Of a DNA stretch of 64,000 nucleotides, positions 8,177 to 16,850 are shown piece by piece. The notes under the pieces are model-generated. The model was not told the origin of the DNA. It did no database searches and worked only from the letters and a program-made list of their open reading frames with translations. Made by a program: the position numbers and the translations under genes. The stretch is from Acetivibrio sp. MSJd-27 (GTDB lineage Bacteria > Bacillota > Clostridia > UMGS1840 > HGM11507): contig NZ_JAHLPV010000001.1 in the NCBI RefSeq assembly GCF_018918095.1, forward strand, positions 62,001 through 126,000, read 5' to 3'. Positions within the stretch are counted from its first letter, which is position 1. Each line of letters starts with the position of its first letter.

Positions 8177-9001
8177 TTGATTGAAATCATCAAATCGATT
8201 CTTTTTGGTATCATAGAAGGGATCACAGAATGGCTTCCTATCAGTAGCACAGGCCATATGATTCTGGCGGAGGAATTCATTAAACTGAATGTCTCGCAGG
8301 AATTCTGGAATATGTTTCTTGTGGTTATCCAGCTGGGTGCAATTCTCGCTGTGGTCGTGCTGTTCTGGAACAAAATCTTTCCTTTTTCCATCAAAGAAAA
8401 ACCCCATATAAAAAAAGATGTCTGGTCCATGTGGTTTAAGGTTCTGGTTGCAATCATCCCAACCATCCTAATCGGCTTACCTTTTAATGAAAAGGTGGAG
8501 GAACTATTTTATAATCCCTTTACAGTCGCTGTCATGCTGATCTTGTATGGCGTTCTGTTCATTGTCATTGAAAACAGGAACAGGAAAAGAAATTTTCTGG
8601 TCAATGATATTCCGGAATTAACCTATAAAACTGCTTTTCTGATTGGATTGTTCCAAGTGCTGTCCATCATTCCCGGCACTTCCCGTTCCGGATCGACCAT
8701 TATCGGTGCAATGCTTTTGGGATGCTCCCGTTTTGTGGCGGCAGAATTCACTTTTTTCCTGGCGATTCCGGTTATGTTCGGTGCGAGCCTGCTGAAAGTA
8801 GTTCAGTTTGGATTTGCATTCCAGCCGATGGAAATCGCAATCCTGATAGCCGGCATGGTTTCCGCGTTTGTCGTTTCCGTGATTGCCATCAAGTTCCTTA
8901 TGGGATATATCAAGAAGCATGACTTTAAGGTGTTCGGATGGTACCGGATTGTATTAGGAATCATTGTGATTGCTTATTTCGCAGTCAAAGCGTTTGTTTA
9001 A
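8177..9001 (+). CDS. uppP: Undecaprenyl-diphosphatase UppP (BacA family)
   Basis: This 274-residue polytopic membrane protein dephosphorylates undecaprenyl diphosphate to recycle the cell-wall lipid carrier. Both family signatures are present: [14 protein letters not shown] near residues 14-27 with the catalytic Glu/His environment, and [10 protein letters not shown] near residue 165. The start is TTG at 8177 behind AGAAAGAAG, since no ATG precedes the conserved N-terminus. Length is normal for the family. It is a single gene between its own promoter and a terminator. Confidence 0.95.
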   Translation: MIEIIKSILFGIIEGITEWLPISSTGHMILAEEFIKLNVSQEFWNMFLVVIQLGAILAVVVLFWNKIFPFSIKEKPHIKKDVWSMWFKVLVAIIPTILIGLPFNEKVEELFYNPFTVAVMLILYGVLFIVIENRNRKRNFLVNDIPELTYKTAFLIGLFQVLSIIPGTSRSGSTIIGAMLLGCSRFVAAEFTFFLAIPVMFGASLLKVVQFGFAFQPMEIAILIAGMVSAFVVSVIAIKFLMGYIKKHDFKVFGWYRIVLGIIVIAYFAVKAFV

Positions 9002-9012
9002 ATGAAAACGAC

Positions 9013-9045
9013 GGTGCGGGGCGAACTGCCCTGCGCCTTCTTTCG
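9013..9045 (+). terminator. Terminator after uppP
   Basis: GGTGCGGGGC, 5-nt loop, GCCCTGCGCC, then TTCTTTC. Confidence 0.8.
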
Positions 9046-9086
9046 TTTCATAACGATTCAGAGCGATTTCTTGAAGGAGTGAGTAT

Positions 9087-10457
9087 ATGAATCATTTTGA
9101 CACCATTGCCGCGATTGCAACGCCGCCCGGTACCGGGGGAATTGCTGTTATCCGCGTCAGCGGAAAGGATGCCTTTGCAATTGTTCAAAGGTGTTTCCAG
9201 AAAAAATTATCGGAAGTAGAATCCCATCGCATTGTATTCGGTCATATTGCGGATGACGAGGGAGCAAAGATAGATGAAGTATTGGTATCGGTATTCCGCG
9301 CACCCCATTCCTTCACAGGAGAGAATACCGCCGAGATATCCTGTCACGGCGGCTATGCCGTCACCCACATGGTGCTGAACCGGATCCTGCAATGCGGCGC
9401 ACGGCTGGCAGAAGGCGGTGAATTTACCAAACGGGCTTTTTTAAACGGAAAAATGGATCTCTCTCAGGCGGAGGCTGTCATTGATATCATCAACGCGGAG
9501 AGCGCCCTTTCCGTTTATGCAGGGGAAAATCAGCTTTTTGGATGTTTAAAAAACAAAGTGGAAGAAATCCGGGGACAAGTGCTGGATGTTATCTCCAGCA
9601 TTCTAGCTGTCATTGATTATCCGGACGAGGATATCAGCGAGATGAAACAGGAGGATATTTTACATTCTCTTCGGGAGGCAAAAGAAAAAACCGAACAGCT
9701 GACCCGCACCTATCAGACCGGAAAAATTCTTCGGCAGGGTGCGAAAATTGTGATTGCAGGAAAGCCCAATGTAGGAAAATCCTCTCTTTTGAATGCCATG
9801 CTGAAAGAAAACAGAGCAATTGTCACCGACATTCCCGGCACCACGAGGGATATATTGGAGGAAACGCTGGACATCGGCGGTTTGAAAGTGCAGATTCTGG
9901 ATACTGCCGGTATCCGGGAAAGCGGAGACAGAGTGGAAGCTATCGGAATCGAACGCGCGGTGGAACACATCCGTTCCGCCGATCTGGTTTTGTTTCTCGC
10001 CGACCGCTCCCGTCCTCTTTCGGCGGAGGATTTCCGACTGATGAAAGAGATAAAGGATAAAAAAGCCTTTTTACTTTTGAATAAAACGGATATCGAAGCA
10101 CGGATGGATGCTGCAGAACTGAAAAGCTATCTGCCGGACAAGCCGGTTTACGCCATCAGTGCGAAAAATTTTGAGGGAATCAATGAGCTGACGGATGATA
10201 TCCGCAAAGCAATTTTGGAGGGAGACATTCCGAAAAAAGACGCTTTGTATCTGACGAATCAGCGGCATTATGAAGCCCTTTCCGGATGTGCCGTCCATCT
10301 TGAAGCCGCCATTTCCGATTTGGAAAAAGGAATTTACCCGGACATTGTCACAATTGAATTGGAAAACGCTGTTCAATCGTTGGGAGAGGTTACCGGAATG
10401 ACGGTCAGTGAAGAGGTGATTGGGAACATCTTCGCAAAATTCTGCGTGGGGAAATAA
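9087..10457 (+). CDS. mnmE: tRNA modification GTPase MnmE (TrmE)
   Basis: This 456-residue protein works with MnmG to install the carboxymethylaminomethyl group on wobble U34 of tRNAs. The N-terminal formyl-THF-binding domain carries the PPGTGGIAVIRVSG motif. The G domain has GKPNVGKSSLLN near residue 225, DIPGTTRD, DTAG and NKTD. The C-terminus ends in the expected FCVGK (CxGK) motif. ATG 9087 follows AAGGAGTG. Length is standard. Its usual partner mnmG is not in the window. Confidence 0.97.
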   Translation: MNHFDTIAAIATPPGTGGIAVIRVSGKDAFAIVQRCFQKKLSEVESHRIVFGHIADDEGAKIDEVLVSVFRAPHSFTGENTAEISCHGGYAVTHMVLNRILQCGARLAEGGEFTKRAFLNGKMDLSQAEAVIDIINAESALSVYAGENQLFGCLKNKVEEIRGQVLDVISSILAVIDYPDEDISEMKQEDILHSLREAKEKTEQLTRTYQTGKILRQGAKIVIAGKPNVGKSSLLNAMLKENRAIVTDIPGTTRDILEETLDIGGLKVQILDTAGIRESGDRVEAIGIERAVEHIRSADLVLFLADRSRPLSAEDFRLMKEIKDKKAFLLLNKTDIEARMDAAELKSYLPDKPVYAISAKNFEGINELTDDIRKAILEGDIPKKDALYLTNQRHYEALSGCAVHLEAAISDLEKGIYPDIVTIELENAVQSLGEVTGMTVSEEVIGNIFAKFCVGK

Positions 10458-10469
10458 AGGAGCTATAGG

Positions 10470-10503
10470 AAGGGCGCATCGCAATAAGCTGTGCGCCTTT
10501 TTA
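10470..10503 (+). terminator. Terminator after mnmE
   Basis: GGCGCA pairs with TGCGCC, followed by TTTTT. Confidence 0.75.
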
Positions 10504-10527
10504 ACGTTTTCTGCAGTGCATAATTCA

Positions 10528-10983
10528 TCATAGTATTTTTAATAGTTTAACATAGGAACCGTATTCGTCTTCTCCTTCAAACAGAATATCGTTAAATCCC
10601 TTTGACTGATATAAATGCAATGCAATAACGTTGTCTTTGTCTACCCCTATGCTGATTTCAGAAAATCCCATTCGCTTAGCTTTATCGCACAGATAATCAA
10701 CTAATATTTTGCCAATGCCACGATTTCGGTGTTCTTTCTTTACAATTAATCTCGAGAGATACACTCTCCTGTTAGGAATCGTATAATGAGGATCACTGTT
10801 TTCTATAACCAATGCGCCTTCCCCTAAGAATTCGTCGTTGACAACATATGTATATGGAATTCTTATCCCTGCTTTGATTTCCGCAAGCCATTTTTGTGTT
10901 TGCGGCTGCTTATCCATATTCCAAATATTATTACATTTCGCATAGGATTCCGGAGTTATCCGGATTATTTTATCGTTTTGCAT
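10528..10983 (-). CDS. GNAT family N-acetyltransferase
   Basis: This 151-residue protein has the GNAT core: RLIVKKEHRNRGIGKILVDYL (acetyl-CoA loop RNRGIG) and the C-terminal strand LHLYQSKGFNDI. The substrate cannot be told. ATG 10983 follows GGAAAGGAAGAAACG; the longer frame to 11100 overlaps the upstream gene and lacks a site. It lies 38 bp after the radical SAM gene and is probably cotranscribed with it. Confidence 0.85.
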   Translation of the reverse strand: MQNDKIIRITPESYAKCNNIWNMDKQPQTQKWLAEIKAGIRIPYTYVVNDEFLGEGALVIENSDPHYTIPNRRVYLSRLIVKKEHRNRGIGKILVDYLCDKAKRMGFSEISIGVDKDNVIALHLYQSKGFNDILFEGEDEYGSYVKLLKIL

Positions 10984-11021
10984 CGTTTCTTCCTTTCCAT
11001 TCCAGTTCTGTTTTGATTCGG

Positions 11022-12026
11022 TCAAAGCAGCCTTATTCTGAAATTCTGTTCTTCCCGATCCTGCACGATATGGACGCGAACACCGTATTTTTCCTGCCAA
11101 AGCAGAACATTTTTTCTCCGGTTTCCAATCACTTTTGACACCATAGAGGGAGCACAGACGATTTCCAGCTCTTTCCCCATAGTCTGCTTGCCATCCAGAG
11201 CATGTTCAACGGTTCTGCATATCCGGTAGCTTTCCACCAGTTCCCGATAAGCAGAATGATAAGGTCCCGCTACCTCTTTTTCATGAACCTCCTCACCTGC
11301 CATCAAGCCCAAACGGATCACCGGAATGCCTGCGGATTCAAACAGCTCAAGCAATTCTGCGGAAAGCCGTACGGAATCCTCCAATTCCATCGGGACATAT
11401 TTTCCCTGCAAATATAAATCATATAACGCGGTATCCCGCAAGACTACGGTCGGATAAATCCGCACAAAATCCGGTTTCAGGCGAATTAACTCTTGCGCGG
11501 TAAAGAGATCCTTCTCCTCATCGGAACCAAGCATCCCGGTCATCATCTGAAGGCCCAGAGAAAATGGATATTTCCGGATATACGCCACAGCCGTCTCGAC
11601 AGCGGAAGCCTTCATTCCCCGCCGGTTCATCCGAAGCACCTCGTCATCGGCAGACTGTACCCCCAGCTCGATGGTTGTGACATGGTTCCGGTACAACCGT
11701 TCACAGATTTTTTGATCCATATAATCCGGCCTTGTGGAAACGCGAATCCCTTTCACCTCACCCCTTTGTATATACGCCTGGGCAATTCGAAGGTACATCA
11801 ATTGTTTTTCTTCTTCAATGCCGGTGAAACTGCCGCCGAAATAAGCGATTTCTTTCTCCGCTCCGCTTGTCCGGCAGGTGGAGAGAAAGCGTTCTATCTT
11901 CTGTCTGATTTGTTCTTCCGTCTCCTCATTCCGAATTCCTGTAATGCGTTTCTGATTACAGAAAACACAATCATTCGGACATCCTTGATGAGAGACAAAA
12001 ATAGGTATGTTAATCGTTCGTTTCAT
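11022..12026 (-). CDS. Radical SAM protein, Elp3-like
   Basis: This 334-residue protein has the radical SAM cluster as CPNDCVFC (CxxxCxxC, preceded by SHQG), then YFGGSFTGIE, RVSTRPDYM, TTIELGVQSADDEVL and a GLMAGEE segment. That matches the bacterial Elp3-like radical SAM group, here without its own acetyltransferase domain. The adjacent GNAT gene recalls the Elp3 radical SAM plus GNAT pairing, although GNAT genes are common. ATG 12026 follows AAGGGAG; the frame open to 12188 runs through the palindromic element and is not used. Confidence 0.85.
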   Translation of the reverse strand: MKRTINIPIFVSHQGCPNDCVFCNQKRITGIRNEETEEQIRQKIERFLSTCRTSGAEKEIAYFGGSFTGIEEEKQLMYLRIAQAYIQRGEVKGIRVSTRPDYMDQKICERLYRNHVTTIELGVQSADDEVLRMNRRGMKASAVETAVAYIRKYPFSLGLQMMTGMLGSDEEKDLFTAQELIRLKPDFVRIYPTVVLRDTALYDLYLQGKYVPMELEDSVRLSAELLELFESAGIPVIRLGLMAGEEVHEKEVAGPYHSAYRELVESYRICRTVEHALDGKQTMGKELEIVCAPSMVSKVIGNRRKNVLLWQEKYGVRVHIVQDREEQNFRIRLL

Positions 12027-12040
12027 GATGTACTCCCTTA

Positions 12041-12109
12041 AGCATAGAACGCAGTATCCGAACCCGCCGAAACCAACCAAAAACGGGTTCGTATGCTGTG
12101 CTCTATGCT
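12041..12109. repeat. 69-bp palindromic mini-element flanked by TA
   Basis: Arms AGCATAGAACGCAG and CTGTGCTCTATGCT plus an inner CGAACCCG/CGGGTTCG stem. TA occurs at 12039-12040 and 12110-12111. The end AGCATAG resembles the MITE end AGCATTAG. It lies in the 5' UTR of the radical SAM gene and could form a long RNA hairpin. Confidence 0.55.
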
Positions 12110-12247
12110 TATACTTTGTTATCCTCAGTATAGTATGAAACCGAAAAGAAATCAAACTTTTTTCAGCAGATTGGAAGCTATATTTCATAAAATATTGAAA
12201 ATTTGTTGAAATAAATGCGCTTTCTTTGTTAATTTTACAAAAAAGCC

Positions 12248-12276
12248 TTTTCAGAATCCAGTTTTAATGCTATAAT
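12248..12276 (+). promoter_or_regulatory. Promoter of murA operon
   Basis: Extended -10 TGCTATAAT (12268-12276) with a weak -35 TTTTCA 17 bp upstream. The leader to the murA start is about 170 nt and contains a TTTTTCAC/GAAAAA hairpin near 12330. Confidence 0.55.
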
Positions 12277-12455
12277 ATCTAAGTTAAAATGTATATTGAA
12301 TTTTTAAATACAGAGAAGTGTGTTTGTGTTTTTCACAAAGAAAAACGTTTCATTGAATAGATTTATGCTGGAAACGATGCGATTCATTTTTCTTTTTCAG
12401 TTGTTTTCCAGCGGGCTGAAATGAATTTTATTGATAAATTTAGGAGTGAAAAATT

Positions 12456-13715
12456 TTGGAGAAATATGTGATAAATGGGGGAAAGCCGCTTTTTGGTGAC
12501 ATTGTTATCAGCGGAGCAAAAAATGTTGCTGTGGCGATGATTCCGGCCTGCATCCTAGCCGATGAACCTTGTATTATTGAAAATGTCCCTTTTATCAGGG
12601 ATGTGGAATTGATGATAAAAATTCTGAGAGAACTGGGCGCTGAGATCGACTTCATCGAACCCACCACGCTGCGGATTGACAGCACAAAACTGCACACCAC
12701 CTCCTGCTCTGCGGAGTATACCAGCAAGATGCGCGCGTCCTATTATCTTCTGGGAGCGCTTGTCTCCAAATACGGTTCTGCTGAGATTTCCCTGCCGGGC
12801 GGGTGCGATCTTGGTCCCAGACCGATGGATCAGCATATCAAAGGATTTCAGGCTTTGGGCGCTGACATGAAAATCAGAGGCGGCCGCGTACTTGCGTCTG
12901 CGGAACAGCTCAGCGGAGATTCTGTGTTTTTGGATATTGTTTCGGTAGGCGCAACCATTAACATCATGCTGGCTGCCGTCAAGGCAAAAGGGGTAACGGT
13001 TATTGAAAATGCGGCAAAGGAGCCGCACATTGTGGATCTTGCCAATTTTTTAAATTCGATGGGTGCTAACATTAAAGGCGCCGGAACAGACATTATAAAA
13101 ATAAAGGGAGTCGATCGTTTAAAAGGTTCCCGCTATCAGATTATCCCCGATCAAATTGAAGCTGGTACTTATATGATCATGGCCGCGGCAAGCAAAGGCG
13201 ACCTCATGATTAAAAATGTGATCCCGAAACATATGGAGCCCATCACAGCGAAACTGGAGGAAATGGGCGTCGGCATAGAAGAACTGGGAGATTCCATTCA
13301 CGTTTTCTATAAAGGTTTGCTGAAAAAAGCAAATGTAAAAACGCTTCCCTATCCCGGTTTTCCTACCGATATGCAGCCTCTGATTACCACTTTGCTCGCA
13401 TTGGCGGATGGGACAAGCACGGTCACCGAAAGCATCTGGGACAACCGTTTTAAATATGTGGAAGAGCTGAAAAAAATGGGAGCTAATATCACTGTCAACA
13501 GCACCACCGCGATTGTGGAAGGGGTAAACGAATTGTCCGGCGCTCCCGTCTTTGCCACGGATCTCCGCGCAGGTGCCGCAATGCTGGTGGCAGGTGTTGC
13601 CGCCAAAGGAACCACTGAAATTATGGATATCTACCACATTGATCGCGGCTATGAGAATGTGATAGAAAAAATTTCAGGAGTAGGCGGCACCATCAAAAGG
13701 ACTGTGGAAGAATAA
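12456..13715 (+). CDS. murA: UDP-N-acetylglucosamine 1-carboxyvinyltransferase MurA
   Basis: This 419-residue enzyme transfers enolpyruvate to UDP-GlcNAc, the first committed step of peptidoglycan synthesis. It has the SGAKN motif near residue 20 and the flexible loop GGCDLGPRPMDQH with Cys117, the residue that fosfomycin alkylates. The start is TTG 12456, 9 bp after AGGAG; no better start precedes the conserved N-terminus. Length is typical. The stop overlaps the next gene as TAATG, and the operon continues to the MBL-fold protein and rlmH. Confidence 0.96.
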   Translation: MEKYVINGGKPLFGDIVISGAKNVAVAMIPACILADEPCIIENVPFIRDVELMIKILRELGAEIDFIEPTTLRIDSTKLHTTSCSAEYTSKMRASYYLLGALVSKYGSAEISLPGGCDLGPRPMDQHIKGFQALGADMKIRGGRVLASAEQLSGDSVFLDIVSVGATINIMLAAVKAKGVTVIENAAKEPHIVDLANFLNSMGANIKGAGTDIIKIKGVDRLKGSRYQIIPDQIEAGTYMIMAAASKGDLMIKNVIPKHMEPITAKLEEMGVGIEELGDSIHVFYKGLLKKANVKTLPYPGFPTDMQPLITTLLALADGTSTVTESIWDNRFKYVEELKKMGANITVNSTTAIVEGVNELSGAPVFATDLRAGAAMLVAGVAAKGTTEIMDIYHIDRGYENVIEKISGVGGTIKRTVEE

Positions 13716-14509
13716 TGGAAGCAAAATTTACTTCACTCTATTCCGGAAGTGACAAAAACTGTCTTGTGCTTGCCTATGGCAGAACAAATTTACTCATTGA
13801 CTGCGGCGGCAGTATGAAGGCCATCCGGGAAAGGCTTACCTCCCTTGATATGGGCTTAGAGGATATCTCTGCTTTGCTGATCACCCACGATCACATTGAC
13901 CATATCAATGCATTGAAAACACTGGTAAAAAACACAGATATGAAAATATATTCCTCTTACGGAACCCATAAGGCAATCTATAAAAGCGGAATTGATATGA
14001 ACCCACACCGCCGGATTATTGCGGAAGCAAACACGGTATTTGATATCGGAGATATCGGCGTGGAACCTTTTGCGACACCTCACGACGCGGCAGAGCCTTT
14101 TGGATATAACTTTTATTGCGGAGAAAAGACCGCTTCCGTCGCTACCGATTTGGGTCATATTCCACAAAATTTTGAGCATACGGTAAAAGGCAGAGATTTT
14201 TTATTTTTGGAATCCAATCATGACATCACGCTTTTGAACCAGACAAACCGTCCTTATTCCCTGAAGAAAAGAATTTTAGGAGAAAAAGGCCATTTGTGCA
14301 ATCAAATCAGCGCCGATTTCGCCTCCGGCCTCGCGCTGAAAGGCTTAAAACGTTTGATGCTGGGGCATTTAAGCGGCGATGCGAACAATCCCCCTCTTGC
14401 ATACCGCACTGCGGCGGAAACGCTGGAGCGCCGAGGTATAAAAGTACGGGAAGATATTCTTCTCGGTGTAGCTATGCGTGGGACACTGAGCGAAACGGTC
14501 TGTTTTTAA
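13715..14509 (+). CDS. MBL-fold metallohydrolase, YycJ/WalJ-like
   Basis: This 264-residue protein has the metallo-beta-lactamase metal motif THDHIDH near residue 55, HDAAEPFGY and the GHLSGD segment, characteristic of the YycJ group linked to DNA metabolism and cell-wall signalling in Firmicutes. The ATG overlaps the murA stop, so the two are coupled. In many Firmicutes yycJ sits upstream of rlmH, as here. Confidence 0.88.
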   Translation: MEAKFTSLYSGSDKNCLVLAYGRTNLLIDCGGSMKAIRERLTSLDMGLEDISALLITHDHIDHINALKTLVKNTDMKIYSSYGTHKAIYKSGIDMNPHRRIIAEANTVFDIGDIGVEPFATPHDAAEPFGYNFYCGEKTASVATDLGHIPQNFEHTVKGRDFLFLESNHDITLLNQTNRPYSLKKRILGEKGHLCNQISADFASGLALKGLKRLMLGHLSGDANNPPLAYRTAAETLERRGIKVREDILLGVAMRGTLSETVCF

Positions 14510-14520
14510 GAAATTCATTC

Positions 14521-14546
14521 AGGGGACGATTTCGTCTCCTGTTTTT
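14521..14546 (+). terminator. Terminator/attenuator between MBL gene and rlmH
   Basis: AGGGGACGA-TT-TCGTCTCCT followed by GTTTTT. It could reduce read-through into rlmH, whose GTG start is 21 bp further on. Confidence 0.6.
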
Positions 14547-14566
14547 CACAGTAGGAGAAAAAGATT

Positions 14567-15046
14567 GTGCTGAAAATAAAAATTGTATCGGTTGGAAAAC
14601 TGAAAGAAAAAGCTATGCGGGAACTGACCGCAGAGTATGAGAAGCGCCTTTCCCGCTATTGCAGTCTGACGATGGTGGAACTAGCGGATCTTGCTCTGCC
14701 GGAAAAGCCTTCCCAAGGAGAGATTGACGCCGTTCTCAAAAAAGAGGGCCGTGAGATCGAAAAACATCTCTCACAAAGAGGGTTGAACATCGCTTTGTGC
14801 ATCGAAGGAAAATCCTATTCCTCCACCGCTTTTGCGGAACAAATTTCCAAAGCTTCTCTGCAATATTCTGAAATGGTCTTCGTGATCGGCTCTTCTCACG
14901 GGATAGATGCCGCTGTAAAAAAGCAATGTGGTCTCCTGCTTTCTATGAGCGAAATGACTTTCCCTCATAATTTCGCGCGTCTGATGCTCTTAGAGCAGAT
15001 ATACCGCAGCTTCAAAATCATCAGCGGAGAAAGCTATCACAAATAG
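14567..15046 (+). CDS. rlmH: 23S rRNA m3-pseudouridine-1915 methyltransferase RlmH
   Basis: This 159-residue SPOUT methyltransferase has the C-terminal knot motif FPHNFARLMLLEQIYRSFKI and ends GESYHK as expected. The SAM-binding turn, usually IGGxxG, reads IGSSHG here, a small departure. GTG 14567 follows GTAGGAG. It modifies helix 69 in assembled 70S ribosomes by family knowledge. A terminator follows. Confidence 0.95.
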   Translation: MLKIKIVSVGKLKEKAMRELTAEYEKRLSRYCSLTMVELADLALPEKPSQGEIDAVLKKEGREIEKHLSQRGLNIALCIEGKSYSSTAFAEQISKASLQYSEMVFVIGSSHGIDAAVKKQCGLLLSMSEMTFPHNFARLMLLEQIYRSFKIISGESYHK

Positions 15047-15103
15047 CATACAAAGGGTGATTCTGTTTTTCACACGGAAAAACTTTTTATGGATAAAAAG
15101 CAA

Positions 15104-15148
15104 GGTACCCCTGCCTCTTTTCGGTGGGGGTACCGCTTTCTTTTTTTC
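15104..15148. terminator. Terminator after rlmH, usable in both directions
   Basis: GGTACCCCTGCC pairs with GGTGGGGGTACC (G-T pairs allowed), then TTTCTTTTTTT on the plus strand; the minus strand reads into GCTTTTTA. It separates rlmH from the convergent DUF1667 gene. Confidence 0.8.
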
Positions 15149-15216
15149 AGCATGGATATAAAAATCGCTGCATTTCGTGCGGGGCGTCTCCTTTTGAAAG
15201 GAACCCGAGGTATTCA

Positions 15217-15594
15217 TCAGCCACAAGTCTGATCCTTTTTCACGTTGCCGGTAGCGACCAGATCGATTCCCGTGTTTTCAATATTTCTGAAAAGGATATC
15301 ACCAATCTGAACCGGCGCTGCAACCTGGAGACGATTTATCTTCTCCATACAAGGCAGCAGTAATTCTTTGGGCAGAGGCATATCCGATTTTATACTGACC
15401 AAAGGCTCTGTCCCGCCGCTTACCCTCATGGTAGTCGTAAGCGTTCTGACCGGATGGGTACATTCGCTTTCCGCATATGCTTTCCCACGTCCGCAAGTGT
15501 TTCCTGTAACGTTTAAAACCTCGCCGTTCTCATCCAATTCCGCTGTTAAACAGCATCCTATGGGACATATGATACATGTTAACTGCCTTTTCAT
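15217..15594 (-). CDS. DUF1667 domain protein of the GlpA/GlpB-like operon
   Basis: This 125-residue protein opens with a cysteine cluster CIICPIGCCL and has GNTCGRGKAYAESECTHPVRTLTT, typical of DUF1667. Family members follow two FAD oxidoreductases resembling anaerobic glycerol-3-phosphate dehydrogenase subunits and may carry the Fe-S function of GlpC (inference). Its start overlaps the preceding gene as ATGA at 15591-15594. It is the last gene of the operon. Confidence 0.88.
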   Translation of the reverse strand: MKRQLTCIICPIGCCLTAELDENGEVLNVTGNTCGRGKAYAESECTHPVRTLTTTMRVSGGTEPLVSIKSDMPLPKELLLPCMEKINRLQVAAPVQIGDILFRNIENTGIDLVATGNVKKDQTCG

Positions 15595-16850
15595 TGTTCC
15601 TTCTCCCTCATTTCCAGTACACAGTTGTTTGTCAGCCGGGAAACAATTTCCGGCGTAAGGATTACGTATTCCATTTCTCCCGGCGCAACTTTTGGGTGTC
15701 TTTTGCTGTATAACAGACTTTTTCCATCCCGCAGGACGATTTCAACATTGCGCTTCACGTCGGTTACTCGAAAATAAAGTTTGAGTGCTTCATGGGACTC
15801 CCGGTGAAGCTTCTGAGGTACCAGATAACGAATGCCCTCACCTCTTTTCAATGTAACCGTTTCCCCGTCCCGTTTCCACTTTTCCAGAATAAATTTCGCA
15901 GCGGAACGTCCGGCCAATTCCGCCTCCTCCGATACATAGTCCACAAGATCGTGTACATGCAACACATTGCCGCAAGCAAAAATACCTTTGAAAGAGGTCT
16001 CTCTGTTTTCAAACACCTCGGCCCCTCCCGTGACCGGATCCAACCGGATGCCAGCCTCTTTGGCCAGCTCGTTTTCAGGAATCAGTCCTACGGAAAACAG
16101 AACCGTGTCACACTCTATGAATTCCCCGGTGCCTTGAATGGGCTTTCCTGAGCGGTTTACCTTTGCAACGGTTACACCGCAGACGCGGTCTTTCCCATGG
16201 ATTTGTGTGATGGTATGACTGAGTTTCAGGGGAATCTGAAAATCCTCCAGGCACTGAACAATATTGCGGTTCAATCCCCCTGAATACGGCATAATTTCAC
16301 ATACGGCTTTGACCTGAGCGCCTTCCAGAGTCATCCTTCTTGCCATAATCAATCCGATGTCACCGGAGCCCAATATCACGACCTTTTTTCCGGGCAGATA
16401 TCCCTTCCCATTCACAAGCTTCTGCGCTGTTCCCGCACTGTATATTCCCGCAGGGCGCATTCCGGGAATATTCAAAGCACCGCGGCTCCTCTCGCGGCAT
16501 CCCATTGCAAGAATAACAGCCTTTGCCTGGATCTGAAAAACGCCGTCGCTGCTGTTGACCGCAGTGACAATACGATCCGGGGACAGGTTCAGAACCATCG
16601 TATCCAGCAGAAATGAAATATTTCTTTTGAAAATTTCCTGCTGGTATTTCCATGCGTACTCCGGTCCGGTCAGTTCCTCGCCAAATCGGTGAAGACCAAA
16701 TCCATTGTGAATACACTGATTTAAAATTCCGCCCAATTTTCCGTCCCGTTCCAATAGGATAATATCCTTTATACCGGCATCATAAGCACCCAGCGCTGCC
16801 GCAAGGCCAGCTGGTCCTCCTCCGATAATCACCAAATCCGCCTTTTTCAT
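15591..16850 (-). CDS. NAD(P)/FAD-dependent oxidoreductase, second subunit of the GlpA-like system
   Basis: About 419 residues. It has an N-terminal FAD motif IIGGGPAGLAAALGAYDAG, GGILNQCIHNGFG, a second dinucleotide fold VVILGSGDIGLIMARR and the C-terminal FACGNVLHVHDLVD motif. This is the pyridine-nucleotide-disulfide type reductase found between GlpA-like and DUF1667 genes. ATG 16850 overlaps the upstream stop as ATGA with GGGAGAG upstream; a GTG at 16859 is possible. Probably takes electrons from the dehydrogenase subunit (inference). Confidence 0.88.
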   Translation of the reverse strand: MKKADLVIIGGGPAGLAAALGAYDAGIKDIILLERDGKLGGILNQCIHNGFGLHRFGEELTGPEYAWKYQQEIFKRNISFLLDTMVLNLSPDRIVTAVNSSDGVFQIQAKAVILAMGCRERSRGALNIPGMRPAGIYSAGTAQKLVNGKGYLPGKKVVILGSGDIGLIMARRMTLEGAQVKAVCEIMPYSGGLNRNIVQCLEDFQIPLKLSHTITQIHGKDRVCGVTVAKVNRSGKPIQGTGEFIECDTVLFSVGLIPENELAKEAGIRLDPVTGGAEVFENRETSFKGIFACGNVLHVHDLVDYVSEEAELAGRSAAKFILEKWKRDGETVTLKRGEGIRYLVPQKLHRESHEALKLYFRVTDVKRNVEIVLRDGKSLLYSKRHPKVAPGEMEYVILTPEIVSRLTNNCVLEMREKEQ

